DNA of 64,000 nt. Source: Diphasiastrum complanatum (lineage: Eukaryota; Streptophyta; Lycopodiopsida; Lycopodiales; Lycopodiaceae). Positions 24,332 to 34,871 of the stretch are shown here, piece after piece; the stretch's first letter is position 1, and each line of letters begins with the position of its first letter. The stretch covers positions 1 to 64,000 of the forward strand of contig MU832194.1 in NCBI GenBank assembly GCA_029204225.1. The letters are read 5' to 3'. Made by a program: the position numbers and the translations under genes. Below the pieces are notes generated by a model. The model was given only the letters and a program-made list of their open reading frames with translations, did no database searches and was not told the DNA's origin.

Positions 24332-24486
24332 TGAAAATTGATATTAGGATTGTTTTGTCTATTGTTGTCATGACGGGAAAGATTGCCTATGCATTTTTTT
24401 GAGTAGTATAAAACATGCGGTTGTATGTGGAAGTTAGGAAGTTAGTGGCCACTAGCCAATTAAAAGTAGTTACATTTGTTGGGCAT
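24332..24486 (+). repeat. Direct repeat pair, copy 2
   Basis: Same sequence as 23266-23407 with an insertion of about 13 bp near 24450. Copy 2 overlaps the end of a 73-codon frame (24181-24402) that shows no family resemblance. Confidence 0.75.
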
Positions 24487-24489
24487 TCC

Positions 24490-25858
24490 TCTTTTTATGA
24501 GTTTTGTGTGAAAAATTAGAGATCAAAACACATTTGATCCATAAATGATCTTTAGCCAATTTGGATTACACATCTACATCATCTACAACATAGAAAATCA
24601 ACTTTTTATGCATGCTAGAATTTAGAAATGCATCAAGATCCGATCATAACCACTTGGATCTAATTTAGTACTATCCTTGTCCATACAGAAGCAGTATAAC
24701 AAAGTACTCCACACGTGTGAAAGCTAGATCAACAAGAAAATCAACATTTTACACATAGAAACTCAAGATATCATGAGAAAACCATAAGAGATGGACAGAA
24801 TCAACAAAGATGAATTATCCACATCATAAGAGAAAACAATGATTTGTTCTCCACACAGATACAACTATTTATAGCAGTCAATATGTCATTTAGCCCTTTC
24901 CCTAAGTATGCCCTAAAATAGCAACTTCTAGGTACTTAACCAAAACCCTAGAAATACTCGTCCAAATGCAATGTATCAATATTGACCAATTAGAATGGGT
25001 CCAAACATGACCTCATACACTTATCTACTTGCCAAAAATAGTAATAATACTATCTAGAGCCTTATTGACAAATATGAAGCTATCTCTAAGTTGAGATCTC
25101 ACTTTGGCCTCCAAAAATGCCAAATAAAATGTCGAGACTAGTTGACAATTTTCAAACTCCTTCAACTAGTTTAACATAGATTTAGATACACTACTTTGAT
25201 CCAACTTTAGAATGATCTCCATCCTAAGTATAGACCTCCTTTCTAAGGTTTTAAATTATCTTCCATAATTGATATAAAGAATAGTTTCCAAATTGGATGC
25301 TTCATTATTTCTTACATCAATTTTACACATCAAGATGTAACTAGAACATGAAGAACCAAATAGAATGTAAATGCAATGATTCCTTCATGCTTCCAACTAT
25401 GAAATCTCTGAAAAATAACAGCAACCAGACAATAAATGTGGGTAACCAACCATTTCTTGCTTGTCTCCTCCATTTTTGTCCTTTCTTGATATGTCTTCAC
25501 CATAAAAATCAATGAATGAGTGTCCATCTCCATCTTGCCATAAGATATCATCAACACATGATGAATTGGTCATGAATGAGTGATATAATGAGCCTCTAAT
25601 AGCTTCATTTCCATTAGCAAAACCAGCCAAGAATTCTAGTACAACTCCAACATCAAAATGATGCAAAACAATGTAGCTAGTTTCACCATATCTTGACAAT
25701 TTGCACACATTCACTTAAGATTGCTCAAACATGATGTAGAACAAGTAAAGTAGACTTGAAAAGCACTTCCTTGATTCTCCTTTGACCTTACTTGAGTCTA
25801 CACTACAAAAATAGATCCAAAACATCTTTGCCAATTGACTTTCCTTTGATGCTCTTGA
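24490..25858. other. Non-coding region beyond element 5
   Basis: Carries CACACGTGTG at 24710-24719. The minus-strand frames 25330-25714 contain SSCVDDILWQDGDGH, loosely repeating SSCVDDAMKVDDGFHG of the frame at 25859-26200, but neither piece is recognised. Element 5's remaining RT, RNase H and 3' LTR are not visible. Confidence 0.45.
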
Positions 25859-27790
25859 CTAGCTCCAAATTGCGACCTTCTCTTTTGTGTAGTTGAAGCC
25901 CTTTGAGATCAACCGCTTGATATTCCACTTGACCATCATATCATTGAACAAAAATATTTTTCCAGATCCATTAGTTGCATCCATTCCATGAAAACCATCA
26001 TCCACTTTCATAGCATCATCTACACATGAAGATTCACCAAAATATGTGAGAAATAGTTCTATATACCCATTTATTACTACAACTAGAAGATCAATGAGGT
26101 CCCACGTACCATGCTTGTGGATTGGATCCATCTCCTCTTCCATAGCTCTTTGCCACTCATTGAGGTCCTTTGCCTCATGTAAGTTGCCAGCTCTTGACAC
26201 TTCATGATGTCATTCATGAGGTCATAGTTCACATGGTAGCAATCGAGAGCTCTCCTCTCTCTCGTTGGTCTTCTCACATCACCTTGCATGCTTGATTATG
26301 GTAAATTCATCCTCACATCTTTCATGATGTTTTCATAGAATTTAGGCACCTTCAACTCAGGTTATACACTTCTTGGCGAATAGGTATCCCAATGAGTGTC
26401 CAAATATAGTCTCTTGCTTCTCACAGGTTTCTGTTTTGCAGTACCTCCTCGGCTCAATAGGTGGAGTTTAATAATGCTCCTCTTCATGGGCTTGATCCTC
26501 ATGTGTGATTTCTTGTGGAGCACCATCCTCACCTTCTTCTAAGATTGTAGGAAGCCTCTTAATGTCACCATCAACTTTTACGTGATCATCCTCATCAAAT
26601 CTATGCATTTCATCGAAGATTACATCCTTACTAATGTTGATTTTCCATTTTTCTGGTTCAAAGCACCTATAAGCTTTTGTCTTCTCATTGTATCCAAAAA
26701 AGATGCACTTATTGGACTTCGCATCAAGCTTGTTTATCCCTTTGGCACGTGCACATACACTTTGCACCCAAAAATGCAAAACTTTTCAATCTTTGGCTTC
26801 TTTCTCATAAGCACCTCTTTAGAAGTCACATTAGGAATCATGGTAGCAGGGGTCCTATTTTGCAAGAAAGTTGCCACATTACGTGCTTCTGACCAAAAAT
26901 AATTTGGCAAGCCCATTTGCTTCATCATTGAGCATGTGCTCTCCACAATGGTGCATTTTTTCCTCACAACTATCTCTTTGCTATGCGGTGTATGTGATTG
27001 AGTACCACCTTAATGTGTGCATCCAGCTAGTTCTCTACCAAAGCTTTGAATTTTTTGAAGTGAGCAAATGTATCAGATTTTTGCTTCCAAACTGATCCAT
27101 GTTCAACTAGAGTAGTCATCAATGAATGTCATACAGTAGTGGGCTCCTCTCAACGACATGGTCTTCATAGTGTCACATAAGTCACTATGGATGAGCTCAA
27201 GCAGCTTCTTTGCTCTAACAACTCCCCCCTTTTTGAACTTCTCTGTATGGTGCTTCCCCATCATGCATCATTCACAAATGGAATGTTGCTCATCCTATAT
27301 TGCAGGTAGTCCACTTACCATCTTCAATTTGGCCATCAACCATAGACTTCCATAGTCCAAATGACTCATTCTTCTATGCCACAACAAATTGTGAAGCTAT
27401 TAACAAAGCTAAATTGTATTCTCTAGATTTGTTCACATCCAATTTATAGAGCCCACAATTACTGTCACGATATCTTGTTGCCACGACTTTGTAGTCGTGA
27501 TCCATATCTTTCATCAAGTAGCTATTTTTGACAAATTCAATCTTAAGGCATTGATTTGCCATGACCCCCACTGAAAGTAAACTCTTTGTGAGTCCAGATA
27601 CGTAAAGCACATTTGAGCATTTTTAATCTTACCATCAAGAAACTGTACAGGTACATTGCTGACACTTTGAATCCAACACTCCTCCCCATGCGCCTGTGTG
27701 ACATTCTCCCCATCATGGATTGGCGAGCAGTTCTCGAATCAATCACGCTTCCTAGTCATGTGTCTAGTGGCGTCCCATTAGGGCCTTTTT
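25859..27790 (-). pseudogene. Copia element 5: protease, integrase and RT start, heavily decayed
   Basis: In minus-strand order: a protease remnant DATRHMTRKRD followed by TGA where Trp is expected (about 27750); VLYVSGLTKSLLSVGVMAN (about 27610); integrase pieces ending LPNYFWSEARNVATFLQNR (about 26930); KFCIFGCKVYVHVPKG and CIFFGYNEKTKAYRCFEPE (about 26780-26650); the linker RRPTRERRALDCYHVNYDLM; and the RT start NEWQRAMEEEMDPIHKHGTW (about 26170). Each piece sits in a different frame. RT breaks off after WDLIDL and unrelated sequence follows. Closest relative in the window is element 4. Confidence 0.82.
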
Positions 27791-27834
27791 GAGCTCAAAA
27801 GGGCCTCTTTTCTTAATTTTGATTAACTCTAATC

Positions 27835-28520
27835 ATGTTTGTGTATCCAATGAAAACTGAGTTAGACTTACAAGATTGGCCTTCCATAGACAGAATAACC
27901 TATGAGTTTACAAAAGTAAAACTATTGCAAGAAATCCATTCATGCTTGAAATTCACATTCGGATCAAAATGTGTGTATACTTCCATGTTCGTACCAGTCA
28001 TAGTATTTGTGAGTCTATTCAAAGAGTTTACCTTCATCAGAAGCAAAGTAATGTGGACATGCAAATCACTTGATACTCAATTACTTGATAGCATGTTTAA
28101 TCTATGTTGGGATACCAAGCAACAACAACATATGGGAGACCTTTTGGAATGCAAGATTTTGAAAGACTTTGAAAATTTGATATCATATTTCTAGACAAAC
28201 ATGTGTCTTTAGTTTTGTTTATCACAAATGGAAGTATTCGCATGGTACATGGAATCCTCTAGATGCGACAGTAGATGAGTGTGAGCACTTAGAAATTTCC
28301 ATTTGCATGCATGAAGACGATATATGAAACATAAGAGTGGATGTAAAATGGACATTGCAAGATCTAAGATCCTTAATTTTGCTGACATTTGGTGATGTCA
28401 GTGACAACTTCAAGTTCAACCTAGATGGAAATGGGGTAAGTTGAATTTTGAAGTTCAAATTTATCTAGTATTCATGATAAAACCTCATGCCATGACTAAT
28501 ACTATTGTTTTACCTTGCAG
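27835..28520 (+). pseudogene. Unidentified spliced gene relic
   Basis: Not recognised. A 119-codon frame from 27835 is followed in other frames by FLDKHVSLVLFITNGSIRMV (about 28180-28240), WNPLDATVDECEHLEISICM and WTLQDLRSLILLTFGDVSDN (to 28435). The last codons, DGNG, end at a good donor GTAAGT (28436), and an 85-bp intron closes with TTTTACCTTGCAG at 28520. The exon after it stops quickly. At least two frameshifts and one stop lie in the coding part. Retained intron signals point to a duplicated or captured gene fragment, not a processed copy. Confidence 0.4.
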
Positions 28521-28879
28521 ATTAGCAAATGATCATAGAAAAAAATACTTGTGTAGTTCGTGCATAAGCTCGGAAATGTTGAAACTAGATTTTGATGCCC
28601 AAAAAACAATGTGGTCATAGAAATGAACATGTCAAAATTTTCATTCACATGGAACAATATAAAAGGGGCATTTCAATTTCAGTTTGCTCAAAGCGGAGTT
28701 CATTTTTGCTTTAGTATATATTGTAGTTTCCTCTATAATTTGTAGTTTTTCATTTCAATGCACTTTTTTTTTTCTTGTTTGCATTCTTTTGTGACATGCA
28801 TGCGGCTTGTTCCAAGCTCCGGGCTAGAGGGTCCATTTTACTACACAACAGCCACCATGGCATGATGGAACCTCTGCAA

Positions 28880-29165
28880 AGGCCTCCCTGTCAACGTCAA
28901 AAAGGAGTTCCAAAATTTATGGAGGATATAAACGCTATCAGAATACACAGAGATCCTCATGCCAAGAGCACCGTTTCTTAAAAAGGTGAAAGAAATCATG
29001 GACGAGTGTAGCCTTGGGATGAGAGTTACTAGTGGTGCTGCAGCTGCATTGCAAGAAGCAACCAAATCCAACGTTAATGGGCATCTTTGAGGATGCATAT
29101 ATGTCTGCAGCTCATGCCAAGTGTCTGACATTAATTACATGTGACCTCGTGCTAGCAATGCAGAT
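28880..29165 (+). pseudogene. Histone H3-like pseudogene, highly degraded
   Basis: Three short frames line up in order with the H3 histone fold. Near 28930, INAIRIH fits LREIRKY. Near 28946-29060, YTEILMPRAPFLKKVKEI fits STELLIRKLPFQRLVREI, then GAAAALQEA fits AVAALQEA. After a one-base shift, 29078-29160 gives LMGIFEDAYMSAAHAKCLTL, fitting [20 protein letters not shown], then LVLAMQIRRM fitting IQLARRIRG. H3 is a core nucleosome protein. The loop-1 spacing equals canonical H3 rather than the longer centromeric type. The N-terminal tail is not recognisable, and a stop (near 28927) and two shifts make it non-functional. Intronless over this span, so it may be a retrocopy; no poly(A) tail is visible. 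Confidence 0.6.
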
Positions 29166-29346
29166 TAGGAGAATGTCAAGTTTTACATGTAGATACTGGG
29201 GGCATGTCTAAAAGAAAATTATGTTATGTACCAAAATTTTGGAATACAGTCCCATTGGGGAGTTTTTTGTTAAGCATTTGCAATTCTAGAATGTGAATTT
29301 GTTTTCCATTTCATGTACAAGAAAGTATAGATGTTATTTGTGGTTG

Positions 29347-29409
29347 ACAATGGAGCACAAAATTTTGATGTTTGGCTCAATCAAACATCTAGATTTCACG
29401 CTTCATTGT
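29347..29409. repeat. 63-bp hairpin
   Basis: GATGTTTG and CAAACATC flank the loop GCTCAAT. The outer arms, beginning ACAATGGAGC and ending GCTTCATTGT, also pair with a few mismatches. Its arm sequence (GGAGC, AAATTTTGATGTTTG) is related to the larger palindrome at 29480-29610. Confidence 0.8.
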
Positions 29410-29479
29410 GATGTATATTTTGGAATTTTTGTTAAAGCATTTTCAATTGTGTAATGTATATATGTTATTTATGGTTCAT

Positions 29480-29610
29480 AGTGGAGGGCAAAATCTAGAT
29501 GTTTGATTGAGTCAAAGGTCAAAATTTTGCGCTCCTATGTGATCACTCAGGAGCGCGAAATTTTGGCCTTTGGCGTCTCAATCAGACATCAAGATTTCAT
29601 GCTCCACCAT
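29480..29610. repeat. Large imperfect palindrome (fold-back), about 130 bp
   Basis: Centred on GATC at 29541-29544. The left arm contains GATGTTTGATTGAG, AAAGGTCAAAATTTTGCGCT and CCTATGTGATC; the right arm is its reverse complement with scattered mismatches and small gaps (GATCACTCAGGAGCGC ... CTCAATCAGACATC). Outer arms continue to GTGGAGG and GCTCCACC. A miniature fold-back or MITE-like element is the simplest reading. Confidence 0.8.
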
Positions 29611-30200
29611 CGTGATATTGTTAGGAGTGTTTTCCTTCTTGTTCATATCTTCTGCATATGTGCAATTTGAGATACCAAAAAACAATAGCAAATACAGTAC
29701 ATTCATACAAGTACTGAATAGTGAAAGAACTTCTAATGTAGGGACAAATGCACTAGACTCTCCTGACAATTGGCCTCCAACAATAGCTATCATTAGTCTA
29801 GATTCAAAACTAAAAAAAAAAATCAGTAAGGACCGCCTCCCTCAAGACACAATAGGTCTTAGGATATCCCTTTGCTAATTCAACTATAGAGATATGTTTT
29901 GACAAGGATTTGCTTTTGAGCAATTATTCATGCCCATTTGGATTGTATTGATTGTTGATACAATATATGTAGTGATCCGGGAACAATCCAGTATAGTGTG
30001 CAAGGGAGGTGTCTTTTGAGTTATTTTTCCTTGCCTTGCATGCTCCTTTTGGCCTTGCTGTATTCATCTATCTCCAGAGCATGCTAACATTAGATGAAAA
30101 CCAAGCTTCTCATCGGCTCATATTGGATGCTTGTATATCAGATGATAGACCAAATTCTGGCATAGGTTGATTTTCCATGGTTCTATAAATGAACCCCCGT
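29611..30200. other. No gene seen
   Basis: A plus-strand frame (29570-29878) has a hydrophobic start, but its first codons lie inside the palindrome's right arm and nothing in it is recognisable. Confidence 0.5.
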
Positions 30201-30209
30201 ATAGAACTA

Positions 30210-30850
30210 GTCAAAACATTCAATGAGTGCATTGCTTTTCCTAGTACCTCCACCATGTCTTGTGTGTCTGGAATAGGCGGCTTTGGTCATGTAATGACTC
30301 TTTTCTATACCTTGTGTGTTCCATATGGCTAGTGATCCGTAAGTTTTCAGAAACCATGGGGCGTGTGCATAAAGGATGTGTTGCAAGAAAAAAAAAATAG
30401 CAATGTAGTATTCTCTTGTATAATATTCATGCATGAAGAAATAGCACATACCATGTAATGAGTGACATGAGTTTCTCCCCAGGTAGCAACAAAAGTCTGG
30501 ATGAATTCTTTTGCCTATTGAATGTACAATTCATAATCTTTTGCATCTCCTCGGTTCATTGTTGCCGATAGTTTGTCATACTTCTTGACTTTAAATCACA
30601 TTGTTGCAATGTTGGCATTAGAACTGATGTTAGTTGTACATTCACAAACTTTTCTAAAATATTGTCATTCAAGTCTGCTGGTCCTCCTTGCATGATTAGA
30701 CAAGAAATGTTTGGCTTTTACACCACTTATGGAAACCTTTCCTGGCAAATCTTGTGTCTTGCCACTCACTTCAGAATCCGTCCTTAATTTCACATGGCCC
30801 CATGCAATCCCATTTCAAACAAAACATTCTTGAGGTCATTCAATCATTTA
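30210..30850 (-). pseudogene. Unidentified spliced gene relic with HTRHGGG block
   Basis: Not assigned to a family. On the minus strand: MQGGPADLNDNILEKFVNVQ (about 30695), YDKLSATMNRGDAKDYELYI, then after a stop FIQTFVATWGETHVTHYM (about 30510-30455). A donor GTATGT follows at once. Some 75 bp on, a T-rich tract ending TTGCAA precedes HILYAHAPWFLKTYGSLAIW, then GIEKSHYMTKAAYSRHTRHG and GGTRKSNAL. The acceptor should read TTGCAG, so its AG has apparently mutated to AA. The His-rich, Gly-rich end suggests a conserved enzyme or transposase-like fold, but this is a guess. Confidence 0.45.
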
Positions 30851-30859
30851 TCAAATCTG

Positions 30860-32490
30860 GATTTTGGTTGCATTGTCCAAGAATATACACTATGCAAATA
30901 TAGCAATTTGTCTAAATATAGCAATTTGTCTACATGCCTTGTGCATATGTGGACTTCTTCTAGTGAAATGTTTAAGATAGGTCTCCAATTCTTATCAACA
31001 TGATGTCAACTTGGTGGAATGGATTGGTTGCAGATCAAAGTTCTCTTACCTTGGTCTCTTTCATACATGCAATACAAGCATGTATGTTGAGCATTTTCCA
31101 AACATGCAATTTCAAAAATTTGTAGAATCTGACTCACATACTCAATTTAAGTGATTTTTGGTGCAAAATCAAGCATTTTCTATAGTAAATCTAATCTTTT
31201 GATTAGTTTTTGGATTATATCAGTCAAAAAATTAAAATTTAAGCTTGATATAGGTGCATCAATTGATCTTCTCTGATTTTTTGAGTGTATGTTGAAGTTA
31301 AGAGAGATTTTGCTAAAAATCATAGCTTAAGGAGTGATATGCAAGGTGAGAGGTTGAAATCCATTGTACATCACTCTAGATTTGTTCAAGAGTGATAGGG
31401 TCAAGTTTAGAAGCATCAATTTGCTAGAAAACATCTTTGGATTTGTCCTCCAAGTGAAACCTTTGAGAGTTTCTAGTGCATATAGAGCATCTATGCAAAT
31501 CTTTTGTAGAATTTGACATAGATTGGCTTAAATTGAGAGTTCTAGAAAAGAGATTGAGATCCAAGTCACATTGTTCAACCCTACTCAATTTGTTTGCATG
31601 ACTGTAAGGTTTGAAAAGAGTCATTAAGGTGTCTATGACAAATGTGTAGAGAGAGATCCAATTTTCTAAGAGTTCCTTCCTTTGTAGAGGGCAAGATCTA
31701 GAAGCTCATTTTGTGTTGTTATTGGTGGAGAGTTTGTCTTCTCCTAAGTGATCAAAACTTTCTAAGTGGCATTAGCTCTTAGAAGCACAATATCTTAGTG
31801 AGAAAAATCACAACTTTTGATTTTGAATTTCATTCCAAGTCTTAAAAGGTAGAGTAATTGGTGGAATCCAATAGGAGTGATTGAATTCAATTTGTTGAGC
31901 AAAAATTGACATAGTATGTATGAAACTCAAATTAGTTCTATTCAACTTTCTTTGTGAGAGTGTGAGGGTCAATTTGTGATCCCATTGGATGTCTAGAATG
32001 AGGAGTCCATATTTGAGTATTCATGCATGGTTGAGATCTTTGTGAATCTCTAGTTGTCTAAATTTTTAAGCTTTGTGAAAAATTGGTGGGATAGTTTGTT
32101 GTCAAATCAAATCAAATTCATTCTAAATCTCAAGTGTGAGATTATTTGGGTCAAGAGTGAGTCCAAAAGAAGTGATTAAGTTTGATTTTCATGTATTTGA
32201 AACAAAACCCATCTTTTGTTCAAGAATCTCAAGTGTTGAGAGAACTAGTCAAGTGAAAAGGAAAATCTAGGTGTCAAATCTTTTTCATATCCATTTCAAC
32301 TTTCAAAAAAAAGAGTCATTGGTATTTGATGAGTTCAATAGGAGATTGGATCTGATTTCTTTTGTGATTTGATTCAAAGATTGTGTGCTTTTGTCTTAGT
32401 GATCAAAGCAAAGTTTCCAAGTGACTAGTCATAAGTGTGAAGATTGATTCTTAGGTTTGTGAGCTAGATCTTTTGTAGATCATTCTAGAT
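30860..32490. other. AT-rich non-coding, possible LTR/leader of the module B/C element
   Basis: No frame of note. The sequence lies directly upstream of a gag-like zinc knuckle and would be the place for an LTR and leader, but no TG...CA ends or primer site could be fixed. Confidence 0.4.
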
Positions 32491-32860
32491 TATTGAAGAT
32501 GTTCAAATATAGTCTCTTGAAAGTCACAAATTACATTTGTAGAATCATATCACAGGTTTTTATTCACATGGCATCGATAGGTGGCATCCTATTGAAGGAA
32601 AGAAAGGATCCTAAGTGCAACCTTTGTGGCAAGGAAGGATATTTTTCCTCAAGATGCTACAAAAAGAAGACCAATCCATCCAAGAAGAACCAAAGCAAGG
32701 GGGCCGAGGAGAAGGATGGATCTCCAAATTCGAAAAATACAAGAAGGACAAGTCCAAGGAAAGGTGTTTTCTTTGTGGAAAGGTGAATGAGGCTTGGAGT
32801 CTCACAAGGACTTGCAAGATTTGTCTTCAAGAGTCAGTCACAACATGTCAAATATTTTGA
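32490..32860 (+). pseudogene. Gag fragment with zinc knuckle(s)
   Basis: Frame 32493-32786 reads KDPKCNLCGKEGYFSSRCYK, a CCHC-type knuckle in which the expected His is Tyr or Phe, followed by a Lys-rich stretch. A second knuckle start, KERCFLCGKVN, lies in a shifted frame near 32760. This is the RNA-binding tail of a copia-type gag. Module B begins about 80 bp after it, with no protease or integrase between. Confidence 0.65.
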
Positions 32861-32942
32861 AAGTTTTCATTTGAAAGTGCATTGTTTGGTTCAAGATGCA
32901 AAGATAGATGTCACTTTCATGAAAGTAACTTGAATTTATTTT

Positions 32943-33602
32943 ATGTCCTTGGAAAGTATTTTGCTTGGAACTTTAGATAAGTTCAAACTTATTGTTATGA
33001 TCCAAGAGAAATCAATCAAGAATAAAGAGCAATCACAAAATGAAAATAGTTTGATTTATGCTCTCATGTCAACTTATGAAGAACCATTTTGCTTTGAAGA
33101 GATTTTTGTATCTCAAAGGTGGATTAAGGCAATACTAATTGAGTGTGATGCCTTAAAAGATAGCAAAATATGTTTTCCTTGTAAGCTTACATTAGTTATA
33201 AAGTCAAGGAAATGGAAATATCTTCATAATGTAGGATCTTTTGGTTTCAATAAGATCATGAATGATGTGTTCATTCATAAAGATGAAAATTGTAAGTTTT
33301 CAATCTTAAAGGCAAGTTGTAAACTTCTTATGAGAATAAGTGAAGCATCCAAAGTGGACACTTATATCCATAAGCAAGTAGTTAGCCTTATTGAGATGGA
33401 AATATTTCTTGATTTCAATATTAGAAAAAGCAAGCCAAGTTGTGGTGATTTTTGGACTTATGTTTCTAGCATAAGTAATGTTGATGATCACATGAAGTGC
33501 ACATTATATGATCATGTTTGTTGTGATCATTTTGAGACATGGAGATCTTGGATCTCCATCAAGGAGGAGCACCAAGAATTTGATCTTGAGGAGTCATCTT
33601 GA
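32943..33602 (+). pseudogene. Uncharacterised retroelement module, copy B
   Basis: A 219-codon frame. Residues about 45-70, EEPFCFEEIFVSQRWIKAIL, look like the copia pre-RT segment (E-P-x-x-F-E-E-A ... W-x-K-A-M). Then the RT-like start is lost and the text becomes NDVFIHKDENCKF, KASCKLLMRISEASKVDTYI (33327-33371) and VVSLIEMEIF, which matches copies A and C. Ends with an acidic EEHQEFDLEESS. No RT catalytic motif follows. The function, if any, is unknown. Confidence 0.6.
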
Positions 33603-33678
33603 GGTTCAAGTGTGCCAAGGATTGAGGAGGAGATCCTTCTCAAGGTTCAAGTATGTCAAGGATTGAGGAGGAGAGACC
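33601..33678 (+). repeat. 42-bp imperfect tandem repeat between modules B and C
   Basis: GGTTCAAGTRTGYCAAGGAT followed by TGAGGAGGAGA occurs at about 33602 and again at about 33644. It joins the end of module B to the start of module C, suggesting the two modules arose by tandem duplication. Confidence 0.6.
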
Positions 33679-34433
33679 TTCTCAAGTTGTGATTCCAAAA
33701 AGAATCTCAAGAAAATGGTTGAGTCTATGTGTCTCACATTTCAAGGGAAAGAGGAGCATACCTCATGTGGTATACATCTCATACTTACTTCTCCTATGTC
33801 ATTTGATAAATCAATTTGCTTTAGTGAGATCATTGCATCTCAAAATTGGAGTAAAGCCATACTAGTTGAGTATGAATCTCTCTTGAGAACATAGATGATG
33901 TTCTTAAAACGTTGAAATTGATTTTAAATCAATTAGAAAGCAAATGGTTATTTCATCAAATGTATGCTTTTGAGTCATGTAAGAGCAAAAGTGATTTGTT
34001 CACTCATAGTTTGAAAATTTGTATTGAGGCAAATTGTAAACTCTTTATGAGAGTAAGTGAATCATCTTCTAAAGATACTTATCTCCATAATGAAGTATTT
34101 AGCCTCATTGGATCTGAGATTAGCATGGTAAACAAGTATGAAGATATGATGCAAACACTTTGTTATTATAGCATGCATAGTCTTGCCAATTTGGATGAGT
34201 CTAATTCTCTAGATCATGGTAACATGATGTTAGATCTTTGTGATCCTAATAAATCAAAAAGAAATCTTTATTCTCTCATGGAGGAGCATGCACATGAAGA
34301 AGGAGCAAGCCTCAGGGTCAAGCATCTACATGAAATTTGGAAGGGATCAATTTTGGAGGTGCTAGGATGGTGCAAAGCTCTCAAGCTCATCAAAGATGTC
34401 AACATCAAAGAAGCACTATCATGGATATGGTGA
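33653..34433 (+). pseudogene. Uncharacterised retroelement module, copy C
   Basis: Three frames in order: SRIEEERPSQVVIPKRISRK (from 33653), the Arg/Pro linker seen in copy A; CFSEIIASQNWSKAILVEYE (about 33817-33875), matching copy B; and from 33912 ESKWLFHQMYAFESCKSKSD, LFTHSLKICIEANCKLF, MRVSESSSKDTYLHNEVFSL (34046-34105). At DNA level the last block is about 70 percent identical to copy A. The frame extends to 34433 with a tail not seen in A or B. Two frameshifts precede 33912. Confidence 0.6.
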
Positions 34434-34626
34434 TTTCAAATCAACATCAAGCTCATTGGCTGATCTTCACACCTTTTGAACCAACAAAGACCAATTCAGC
34501 CCATGGAGTCAAGTTCAAGATCATCATGTTTTCCATCAAGCTAGATCTACCAAGCTAGATTTTTGAGGAGAAGAGTGAAAAATGCAAAAATAAGCTTGGT
34601 AGAGGCCAAAAATCTTGTATATAGAT

Positions 34627-34660
34627 AAACACACATGTGTGGAGCCTGTTCCCACATGTG
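34627..34660. repeat. Paired CACATGTG motif block
   Basis: ACACATGTGTGGAGCCTGTT followed by CCCACATGTG. Nearly the same 29 bases occur at 63710-63738 with CACGTG in place of CACATG. It follows module C closely and precedes the 260-bp tandem repeat. Confidence 0.7.
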
Positions 34661-34871
34661 AAAATAGTGTACTTGTCATGTACTATAATCATATAGGTTG
34701 TACATATGATTTAATTCAAGTTCTAGTGGCTAAAAAGGCCAAAAACTAGTTTTCTAGACATATGACACATGGCATCAATCTATTGCTTGCATGAGCCACA
34801 TCCTTTGGTTAGGTGTCACATCCCATATGTAGAGGACAGCTCACATGTGTGGAATAAGCTGAAGTAGACGA

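Noticed and set aside
29570-29878. 102-codon frame with a hydrophobic start
   Set aside because: Its start lies in the right arm of the palindrome and nothing downstream resembles a protein family or a proper signal peptide context.
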